Positions 25,001 to 37,000 of a DNA stretch of 64,000 nt are shown piece after piece. Both the position numbers and the translations under genes were made by a program. The stretch is taken from the NCBI RefSeq assembly GCF_020740795.1, contig NC_067312.1, positions 39,594,905 through 39,658,904 on the forward strand, given 5' to 3'. Every line of letters starts with the position of its first letter. Position 1 is the stretch's first letter. The notes below the pieces were generated by a model. That model was not told where the DNA came from, ran no database searches, and saw nothing but the letters and a program-made list of their open reading frames with translations. This stretch comes from Apus apus (lineage: Eukaryota > Chordata > Aves > Apodiformes > Apodidae).

Positions 25001-28000
25001 CTCACCCCCAGCCTACCTGCAGCAGGAGGGCAGACTGAGATGGAGCAAGCTTCAATGATGCACAAGCACTGCTTAGCAAGAGCATATGAGTGGTGTGCTA
25101 TCAACACTGCTTTAGTCACAAATCCAAAACAGCACCATATAGGCTGCTATGAAGGAAGTTAACTTTTAATCCCAGGCAGATGCAAAACACCTCCCCAAAT
25201 GTAAATAAAGGAAGAGGTATTGCTCAGCATATTTCATTTACTTAAATTCATTGCCACCAGGAAGCCTTGGAATCTATAAAAGGCAGTGTTTATTTTCTTT
25301 CTGAAAATGCTAATTTTCTTCTTCATCTGATTTTAACAGCCAGGCTGAGATTTAAATGTCTCTTTACAGTCCTTTTTATTTTTTAAAAAATTAATAATTT
25401 AAGAAGGAGAGAAGAATAAAAAAAGGTGGACAAAGCAGTTAAAAAAGATGGGGACGAGGGTACAATTTATCACACGTGCTCACATCTGCTTGCTTGCAAC
25501 AATATCTCAAACATCAAACAATGCTTCACCACAGCTTTGTTTTTAACTTCCCTGACTCTTCCTTTACAGCAGTTCCACTTTTCCTGTTTTCCATCCGCAT
25601 AACCTCATGCAGCCTTATGTTTGATATCCTATTTTCTTTTCTATTTGAAGTGCTCAGACAAAGCAATAGCAGTTTTATCAATTAGAGTCCTTGAGAATTA
25701 AACTTTTTGCTACAACCCTTCTGAACTTGTTTCTGGTTATCACAGCTGATATCAGAAACATCCAAGTGTTTGTTTTCAAAGGTTTCAGGTAGACTGACAA
25801 AGCTTAAGAGAATTTTGAAAGGCTTTTGTTTGGTTAAAGTGTGGTTTTATGTATAGTAGGGACAATTTCCACTGCTAAACTTCTCCCAGAAGTTTTCCTA
25901 TAGCTTCAGAAGTAGGTTGGCAGAAGAGAAGCAACATTGAAACAAGAGATCTGGGGCTTCACCCCCAACCAATTGTTTTTAGTCTCTATGTTCTTGTGAT
26001 GTGAACATTGTGAAAAGAGGCACATAGCGATCTATAGCACAGAAGACAATCTATCCCACAATGGCAAATTCAAATGAAAGCTGAACTGATTTTCACTGAG
26101 GCTGTTCTGGAAAAGTTGCCTGTGACTTATCTGGGAGCCAGAAATGTTTTATTGAAGCATACAGCACAACAAAGATTAGACTGAAAACAACTTGGAACTA
26201 TTTCCATGGTTTTCTAAAAGAATGCTGAACAAAGCTTGATATGACCTCTGCAAGTAGTCTAGCTGTGTCCTGTACGAATACGCAGAAATTATGTAGTAAT
26301 TCTGCTGCTTGCAGGCTGAATAACAGAGCAATTTCCACATTTAGCTCAACACAGCACAGCACTCTTTTATCCTTTTCCTATTTTCATCTGCTACAAAATG
26401 CCAACAGGCACCATCACATCTACAGAACAAATGGATGCACTGGAGCTGGACATGATTTCTTACAGCATATGGATGTAAACAACTAACCTGGAGATTACTA
26501 AGTAGGAAATATATCTTTCTTATTGTATCTTAAGAGCAAAAAAATTACATCTTTTAAACATTAATCCCTCTTCCTACTGCCCCAGTCAACGATTCTGTAT
26601 CTCTGGCTTGCAATAAGGTGGCTGTCTTTCAAAGAAAGGTAGCAGCAGCCCCATTACTAAGTCATCTGGGTTTGCTAGAAGTGCTCTAGAAGAAATTTTA
26701 ACATGTACTGTTTACCTTGAGAGGCCCGCCTGTTACTCACTTCCCCCAAATCAACAACTTCCACAACACTTCTTTGGAGTTCACCTTCCTGGAATAAAAC
26801 AGAAAAGTTAAAAAATCACAACCCTCCACCTTTTTTCTGGTACTTGCTAAGAACTGCAACATCCACCTTAGAACGTGAACACTTTTGCTTAACTGCACAG
26901 TGACTATGCAAGATGTCTTAATTCCACTGAAAAACCAAGACCAGTGCTTGTCTAAAATTAATGTTCAACATCCAGGTCAGCAAACTTTATCCCGCTGTTT
27001 TCTGGGGAAAAAAAAACACCTGTCCTCTGAAAACACCAGCAAAAAGGGATTAGTAAGCATGGCAAAACCCTGACCTAGTCCCACGAAGGAGGAGTACAGG
27101 TGTGGAAGGGCAGCAAGGCAAGGAGGCAGCACAAGGGTACTCTAGAATAACCAGCAACAGGTGAACTCCACAGTGTATTTTGCTTCTTCTCCCATGCTCA
27201 GACAGAGTATTGCAACTGGGAAAAATTTTCAATTCTAAAGGTGATTAATTAAAATCCTCAGTGAAATTTACAGCAAGCCTTATTCGTAAACAAACATATC
27301 CTCCTGCTATCCTGAAATGAGAAGATACCTGACTTATGTCTACCATGCCTCAGTGCAACCTTACTGTTATAGCGGAAAAACAAATTATGCCTTAAACTCC
27401 CATAGACCATACCTGCTCAGAGCTGCTCTGGCTCGGCCCATCTTCATAAGGAGGAGGTGGATCCAGAGGACAGAACACTTCAACTCCTTTGATTCGCGCT
27501 CCGTAAATATGGTGCAACGGAATCACATCGGAGCCACGCATCCTGTAACAAACACCAAGCAACTCTGTCAGTACGGTTTGTTTACCAGCTGCAGAAAAAA
27601 ATAATCTGCTAACAAACTCCACTGGCTTCCTGTGGTAGCTCATAAGATAGCAGAAAATTCCTTCTTAGGAGATACCTCTCCAGCATGTTCACCAGAGCTT
27701 CAAACATCTTTGGGTGCCTAGGAACCCATTTCATTTTTATTTCACAGAAAAAGGCAAACTCAAACTAAAGGCTTTTTTTGTGATTATGCTTGACTAAGAA
27801 TTTTATAGTTGATCAATTCACAAAGGCTTGCATGAGGCAAGTGCACCTCATGGTTAATCTTGGCTTTCAAAGAGCTCTCTGAAACCTTAAATACATCCCA
27901 AAGATCCTTTGCTGTATCATCATACTCTTAGGAGGCAACTCTGAGAGGAAAGAAATCAGAAGAGTGCCTGGAGAAACCCTTTTTGGCAAATGCTGATTTT

Positions 28001-31000
28001 GGTAACAGAAGTTTACATTATCCCATTAACACTGGAACAAAATGTTGTGGACAAAAGCAGAGCTGCAGAGGGGACCTTCTCCACACAGATTTCAGAGAAG
28101 TCTGTGACCAAAAGCATCATTTTTTCTCTGCTTTCTATTGCATTTTAAATTTCTGACTCAGTACTGAGCAGGAACCACAAGCAACACACAGAAGTCCGTG
28201 TGTTTTCCTTTCTAGATTCATGTCAGGCTATCACTAATGGATGTGATCTCTCTACAGAGAAATGTTACACAAGAGCAAGTCCCTCCTCCCAGAGTTTAGG
28301 GCTTCTCTAAACCTTGCTGGAGGGAACAAAGATGACTGTGAAATTTACCTTCTTGTAAACTGAAAGGGCAGAGTGAATGAAAACACCTACAGAAGGCTGC
28401 TTATAGTGGGAAAGCACAGAACTTCCAAAAAGAGAACTGGGGGGCACTTTTCTGAAAGGCTCCTGTCAAAGTAATGGAGGGAGGTATTGCATTGAGAAGT
28501 TTAAGGAAAAGAAAGAAAGTACTTTGATAACTGGTCATCACTTGTTTAATCTTTAAAATACGAGAAATATAACAGGTTAAAATTGGTTTTAATTTCAATT
28601 TATTTCATCTGCCTCTTAAAGCTTCTGAATAGTTTTGGAGTACAGTGGAGATTGGTGCTCCATTGACATTACTTCTTCACATTTTTCCAGTATGTTCATG
28701 CTGAGCTTACATTCTATGCAGGTAACAAATTATATACTTCTTCAACCTTAGTTTTGTTTTTAAACATGCCTGATCAGGCCTACCAAGCTCAGTCACACCT
28801 TTAAAATTAATGTTGCATCCAGAAACTATAAGACATTAAAACTAGTAAGAACATGCAGCTGGAAAACCATCCCCTTAAGTACATTAATACAAAAGTAAAT
28901 CCCAGGATGTGCTCATTTGTCAGTCTGCTCTTAATTTCTACTCCCTCTTTTTCTGCAAGCAAAGTGAATTCTTGTGTTAGTCAAGAAGCCAGCACCTTTT
29001 TGAAGTGATGATACAGGAAGGTAGGGAAGAGGAATCAAAGATTTTTCAGGGAACACCACTGTCAAGAGACTGCTCCAGGAGTATGAGGAGGCTCTGTACT
29101 GATGTTGGTAAGCAGGACATGAAGGGGCAGAAGCATCCTTGGCCACCTCTCACCCACCTTCTGCCCTTGTACCTCAGTTGAACAATAGAGTCTGGGCTTT
29201 AGCCTCCTGGAAACTTCAGTGTTTCAGTATCAGGAATACGTTCAGTGGAAGAAACAACTGTCATCAGCATATAGGTCCAATTGGAGACACATACTGACTC
29301 TGAGAATACATAACTTGGAAAAGCAGATTTGTGTTTAGCAAATGCACCTAGTCCCCAAAAGGTACTTTAAACTGGTCTGGTTTAGATTTCTACAACATGA
29401 TTGGTGATTGGTCTGCTGCCCCCACATGGATCACCTCTTCCCTTAAAAGTCCTATGCCTTACAACACTTTGTATTTCATTCTTCACATGGGAACTGTAAT
29501 GTTAATGTTGTGCCAAACCTGAAAAATAACTTCACTGCTACCTCCTTATTTATCAAGTAAGATTTATGAAATAAGTAGAAATTGATCAAATATTCATAAC
29601 GCTAGTTTGTTTTGTCTACCGATAGTTAAGACAAATGTAGATGTTTTCTCATGAATGAACCAATTAATTTGCTTTGCTAGCAGTGCTTCTGGCTCTGCAA
29701 TGTAAAGGGTGGAGGAGAATGGCTACCTGTTCCAAATACACCCTTGGCACATGTTTTAGTTAACATAGTGTTTCCTTTCTGCCCTGGTTTGAGCCAGGAT
29801 ATAACTAATTTCCTTGTTGTGATTTTACTTTTCAGTTAAGTCCCTTCTAAGTAGATGCAGTTGCTGAAATTAACAGCATGGTTTTCAGTCAATGTCTGCC
29901 TCTCAGACTGATAATGCTCCACGTCTATAGTTACGGCTGGAGGGTGGTTTGCCACTGCTTGGGTCTGAAAAAAACACTTGTGCTCTAGATCCAGAAGGGA
30001 GTAAAAGGGTCACACCTGAGATGCTCCTTTGGGGAGGAGTGGACCAGACAGGTGAGTAAAATTAACCAAAGTATTCCAAAGTATATCCACGAGGATTCCA
30101 TTTGCTCATCTGCCTTTGATGAATGCACAGTAATGCTTGTGTGTGTATTTGTATATATTTCATCACTTTTCCTTGTAATTGCTACTGTCTCATTAAAACT
30201 GTGTAGTTTAGTTTCCAACCTCTAAGAGTTTCTCTCCCTTATTCCTTCTCCTTTCCCTATCAGGAGAAGGATGGGGGGTTAACAGAGAGCAATCTGTTGC
30301 TCCTTTAATTGCCAGCCAGCGTTAAACCATGACACTTTCTCAAAGGGATATATGTGTTTTGCAGCTGACCCGGGTGCAGCTTGCCGATGGCGGCTCACTA
30401 GCTGGGATGCTGTTCCTGTCAGTCCCCTTTTGCAAAAAGATTTTGGATGTGTGGTCCACCAGAACTCAGCACAGAAAGCCAGGACATGGACACAGCATGG
30501 CCCTCCGGGTACAGGCCAGGCAGGGAGGGGAGGCAGAAGTGCAAGGAGGCTGACTGAAAAAAGGCCAGGTCCCATCTCAAGCTGAGCTGCTGGACACCCC
30601 GGATCCAGCCTGGGCTGAGTCATATTTCCTCATCTGCCAAGAATGGAAATTAAGTCTGTCTGTTGTTTTAACTTCTGTACTGCTGCATAACTAACTACCT
30701 TGAGCACCTTGAAACAAGCAGCCTGACTTCAGAAAGATATCACCATCCCATGTTATTATCAACAGGTTTTAATGCAGTCACACCCAATATCAGACTGTAG
30801 AAGCCCTAAATACTGTTTGGCAACCCCTACTGTGCTGAAAATAGACGAAGAGAAATGCTGCTGCTCGGAAGGAGATAACCATCTAGAATGACATACCAGA
30901 TGAAGAACGACAGCCCCATTTTAAAGCAGAGGAACTGTGACAAGCATATTTCAATATGTACCTAATCTTCCAAAGAGAACATTGTGCATACTGCTCTCTT

Positions 31001-34000
31001 CTCATAAACAGCTTGAACCAAGACTCACACAGGAGGTTTTCATTAATATTTGTAATTCAATCCTAGTCTTTGGCATTTAGATTATTTTTTTATTCTAAAA
31101 TATACTCCTATGCCATACTACCATGTTGTAGGTAATCCCAAGATGTGCAATTACCTCTGCAAGGACCACGGAATCTTGGAACTCCTGCACGCTATTTCTG
31201 ATGAAGCAGTGAAATAAACTAAACAGTCATGTATACTGCAAAAAGCAGGAGTTTTAAACAAGAGTCTGCTTGAATATCATCATATTTTATGTATAAACAT
31301 TGTGTGTTCACAGCAGAATAATGCAGCCTCAACTGAGCAATAAACTAATAAAAAAGCTAACCTTCAAGTTAATGAGAAGAGTGTACAAATCACTTGCAGA
31401 ATGATGGCTAACAAAACCCACAAGTCACCACTGAATTGCAATATAGGCACTAGTATGTCCCAGTACAGCAAAGTAACAGTTGATGCTTAATGGACAAGCA
31501 ACATGATTTTCATGATTTTCAGTCCTACTCTTCTTCAAATTAACATGAGAAAATCCACCAAATTTACATTCAATATTTTATATCAAAGGTGGCTGTCTTC
31601 TTCAACCTAAAGACTTTATGTATGTTTCCTCCTACAAGAAAATTCACGCAGCTATTCTTTTATTCACCTTAAAATCCTTCTTCCTTCATCTTTGTAGTAA
31701 TGAGTTTAAAAAATAAGGAGGGTGAGGAGGGAAGAGATTACAGTGACTTGTGTCTACCCTCCTTTCTGATATGTGAACGCATCCCCGAGCATTCACCCTC
31801 ACTCCTCCTCTCTCCCGCAGAGAAGCCCAGCAACAACACCAAGTGTGAGCCCTGCCTGATAGGAGTACCGAGATAAAGGGCAGTGACTACCTGGCCTAGC
31901 AGTACAACCAGAGCAGCCCTAATTGCCGAAGAGGGAGGAGCGGAACTGGTCAAGCAGGAAGCCATGCAGGGGTCCAGGCTGCCTTTCAGGGCCCTCTCTG
32001 GCACAAGCCTTGTCGATCAGCTGCCCCTCAATTTCCATCACTGCCCTGACCTGCTCCTGGAAGCATCCTAAAAGTTTTCAGCCCTGTCAAACTGCAGTAT
32101 TTCTCTTACACAGAAACAGCTACTACTGAATATTAAGTGGAAAACAGAAAATGCTGCCTTCTAATTCAACAGGTTTTTTCCTTTCTTTTTTTTTTTTCTT
32201 TCCTAAAGTCACTAAAGTTTTTCAACAGAGAAAATGGCCTTTAAAATAAAAAAATAAATAAAAAAGGAAAAAAAAGATTATGCATTGTTTCCAAAGACAC
32301 TAAGGGAAAGGAAGAGAGTGTAGAGTTTACCTGCGACTCACTTGTGGAGTACCAGGATGAAAAATTGCAAAATAGGAAGGAGGTGGCACAGGTGGGACAA
32401 AATCATCAGGATCTGAAAAGTGATGTTGGTCTTCAACCTGAGCTTCACCCTAAACAGATGAAACTTCTGTTAAAAACCTCCTAAGATAAAAAAATGTGGA
32501 ACTGTGTAATCTAGTAGTATTGTTAGTTCTGCTGTCTACAGCAGGCAACACCTTGCACCCACTTACTATGTTGGATCTTCCTGTTGCACAAACACGTAGG
32601 TAAGGCAGGGCAGCTGCTACCAAGCAAACTGTGGTGGTGAGAGCACTCAGGGTACAAAGAGCAAAGAGTAATTTCTGAAGAACATGAAGATTATGGAAAT
32701 TAAAATATTACATCATGGTATTTGTAAATGTCAAAATAATAGTAATAATAAAACCAAACAGAAGACACATGGATTATAATGACAATTACTTCTTAGAAAC
32801 ATATGTGATGAAATCTTCAGGACAGGTAATGTCCAAGACCAGAGTAATTTGTAAAAGCTTGTTTTGCCCTATTGTATATCCTAACAGAAAGACACAGCAG
32901 GGTTTAATACCTCTCAGATGTGATGTAGTCCACCTATTCATCCAAAATTTATAACCTTCCTCTTAACTTTTCCATGGGAAATCCAGATGCAAGATAATCA
33001 CCATTAAAGAAATGTTAAAGCATTTATATATATTTGGAGATGATGCTGTTCAGAAGTTTTATTTTAGCAGTTTTTAAGATAATAAAAGGCTGAGAAGATC
33101 AAAAGATGAGTGAAGGCATCATCAAATCACTAGCTAAAATATACACCATATTTAACCATGCAATCTGGTCTGAATTCAATTGTATTTCTGATTGCATGAA
33201 ACACAGAAAGGACAAGAACTGCATATTGGATCAGCAACGCAGTGGTCAAAACCCAGAGATGAGGAAAAAAAAAACAACCAACAAACCTGTTACAGAACCA
33301 TACAGAGCTTCTGACCAGTGTGGAAGACTAGAATACAACAGATTTTTTTTCTCAGTGTGTGCAGCAGTCACCCCAGCATTGCACTGTCACACAGGCAGGA
33401 ACATTACCAGAGCAGTCATGTTAAGCAGGGAGTGCAGGGTACCTTGAGGCGAAGGTGAACAGCACTGCAGGACTTCATGTGGTTAAGCTTCAGCGCAGTC
33501 TCTTCTGAGCATTTAGTGAGATGTAATTCTTGACAGCAGAAACAAACTTTCTTTTCACCTATATCCATCTTTAAAAACAGAAATAGCCACTTTCTAATTT
33601 ATCAGCTGTTTTATGCAACATTTTTCCCCACATAATGTAGAGCCTATGTGTTAAACTATATCTCTGACTGCAAAGCAGACTGGGAATATGGGCTTGTTAA
33701 ATGAGATTTGTACAGTGCGATACACCAAATATTAATGCACTATAGAGCTATGTTATGCATACTTCTTATCTAAAATGAGGCACAACTGACAAGCTCAAGA
33801 CATTGAAATGCAACTTAGTTGTAACCAAAGCTGCACAGACTACTAAGCCATTTTAGCATCCATGCTCCTTCAAAAAGCAGTGTAGAAATTATCTTTGGCT
33901 GATGTGTAAGTCACTGTATTTGGACTACACATTTTCTTTGATTCAGAGGAAATGAAATCCACAACTAGAATTTTAGCCCAGTCAAATCAATAATAACGAT

Positions 34001-37000
34001 ATCTCTACACCCCTATTGTTTGTAACTTTCAAATTAATGTTGTCATCTTAGCTTTCAAGTAGAAATGCATCTTTATCTAGAGATAATAAGAGGTTTTAGT
34101 GATCACACTCTAGAGTCATAGTGTCACAGGTCTTCCATCTACATAAACCACTCTACAGAATAATTTATTATCTCAGGAATGCCTTTTGGCTGTAACCTAT
34201 GCTTCTAACCACAGTGGGCTTCAAATTTCCTGAAAAGTTTAGCCATCTCATCTGGAATAACATTACCAGTTCTTGGTGCTGCTTCAGTACACTGATATTG
34301 GGTGAATCTAGATTGTCAAAGTGCTTCTAAAATCTTGTACTCTCACTGTAATAAACTCAAACGGCATGTTAAGGAATTAAAAGGAGCTTTCTTGAAGTAA
34401 TAAATTAACAATAAGAAATATTTAAAGACATTATTCTACTTCTTATGACACTCAATTGATAAAAATCTTTTGCATTTTGTCCTCCCTTGTGCAGATTGCT
34501 TCTTCCTTAAGTAGCAGTGTTCTGAAAAGCTAGTATGATTTGCTTTACCTTCATTTTCTCCTCATAGTTCCTGCTGTAAGGTATCAACACAATTGTCCTC
34601 ACCAGGTGAGGCAAACCAGGAAAAATAATCCCACCCACAGATTATCCTCCTGGCTTTTTGTAGGTAGCTCACCAATACCCACTCAGGTTTTTTTCAACAG
34701 TTTATCATTATCACATTACTATAAAAATCCTTTGTCCTACTTCTTACATTACTATGATATTAAAATCAGTATATAATGCTGCCAAGGGGGTTTTCTAAAG
34801 ATACATTTGCAAGTCCCTCCTACATGGCCCCGTAAAGTTGTTTAGAAGCCTTGTACAAAATCAGCCCTGTCTTCAGACCCTAAAGACAGAGGGCAGCTCT
34901 CAATAAAGTAAAACAAAACCATTCCTGGGCTAAGTATGCTCTTCTAATGAAGAGTAAAACCTTTCAAAAAATCCCCTTTCGGGGTCTTCTGATTTATGAA
35001 TTGAGCGGCTTATGAAGACTCCAACTCAAAAAAACCCAAGTGTTTAGGAACAGAGACAATAAAAATACTGTTGTGGATTTCAGTGAGTCTGTTCACAACT
35101 TGAATTTAACCAAGACCTCAAACAGAGAGTTGTCTCTCCTCTCCCCCTGCCTCGCTGTAGCTGCATTACTTGCATCTCTACATTAGCACATTTTGTGATC
35201 CCAGCATGGCAAGCTTATGTGGCATGCCATGAAGAAATATGTGTAGATCAGTATGTCTGCTCACCAAATCGCATCTGGGTACACTGGACACAAACTGAAG
35301 GCCTTGACATCCTAATATAAATCCAGCCAAGCCCAGCAGAACACAGATGACAGACAGCGTAACAAACAGGTTAACCTGGAATGGAAAAACAAAGTTAACA
35401 TCAGTAGAAACAAGATCACAAACCTAATTCAAGGAACCCATGGCAGCGCAAATCCCAGAGTCTATTAATAAATGGCTCCATAGCTGGCATCACTGTCACA
35501 TTCCAGGTTTTTCAATACTGGGATGGTCTATATGACACCAGGCCTGCTCGTGCTAGGTGAGATTCACCTTTCTCAAAAGGGGAAGAGGGTCTTTGCTCAG
35601 AAGGTTGTGGGGCTCATTGACAGAGCTTTGCATTAGACTTGAAGGGCTCAGGGGATGTTAGGCATGCCTGTGACAAGCTGTGGGATGACATGCAATAGTG
35701 AGAGGGACAGGGTGCTAGTGAGGGCCGTCAGCCTCTTGCTCTGAGACATGCTGGCTACACTGGAACACACTTGGAAGTCTTGCAAAGATGAGCCAGGGCT
35801 CTTGACATGAAAGGAGCCAACAGGGAAACACCAGTGAAGTATCCCAGATTAAGAGTTTTCCTCTAAGAAGGTGCAACAGACAACAGTCCAGCTGAAGTGC
35901 CTCTATACCAATGCACACAGCATGGGCAACAAACATGAGCTGGAAGCCACCATGCTACTAGAAAGCTATGAACTATTTGCCATTACTGAAACTTGGTGGC
36001 ACAAATCCCATGGCAGGAATGCAGCTATCAGCAGCTACCTGATGTTCAGAATGGACAGGTGAGGAAAGAGGGGTAGAGGCATTGCCCTCTACATCAAGAA
36101 ATGGATAGAGTGTGAAGAGCTGTCTCTGAAGAATAGCCACAAGCAGGTTGAAAGGTTCTGGGTAAGAATTAGAGACTGAGACAACAAAGGAAACCTTGTG
36201 GCTGCTGTCTACTACAGGCCATCCAATCAAGGGGAGTCTATTGCCAACAAGTTATTACTCCAGCTGTGGAAAGCATCATACTCACAGGACCCCATCCTGC
36301 TGGGGGACTTCCACCACCCCAACATCTGCTGGAAAAGTAGCACAGTGAGCTTTAGGCAATCCAGGAGAATTCTAGGAAGCATTAAGAATAATTTCTTAGG
36401 CCAGGTAATAGACAGCCCTACCAGAGGGGATGAAATATTGTGCTGGGGGTCACCACCACAAGTGATGTCAAGATTCGAGGCAGCCCTGGCTGCAGGGCCC
36501 ACGCGCTGGTGGAGTTCACAGTCCTGAGGGATACATACAGGTCAAGCAAAGAGTAAAGCCAGGACCCTGGATTCCAGCTCTTCAAGGAGTTTGTCAACAG
36601 AACCCCCTGGGAAACTGCCCTCAGGGACAAGGAAGCAGCACAGATCATGTAGATTTTTAAGGACACTTTCCATAGAGCACAAAAGCCGTCAATCCCCAGG
36701 TGTCAGAAATCAGACAAGGAAGGCAAGAGACCGGTACAGCAGAGTTAGGACTTGCTTGTCAAACCAAAGGGCAAGAAGGAACTGCAAAAGCAGTTGAAGC
36801 AGGGACAGGTGTCTTGGGAAGAGTACAGAAACATTGCCTGGATGTGCAGGGATGGGGACTGAAAGGCCAAGGAGCAGCTGGAGCTGAACTTGGAAAGAGA
36901 TGTAAAGAATAACGTGAAGGGCTTTCACAGGTATGTCAGCCAGAAAAGGAAGGTCAGAGAAAGCACTTCCACCCTAATGAATACAACTGGCAAACCGGTA

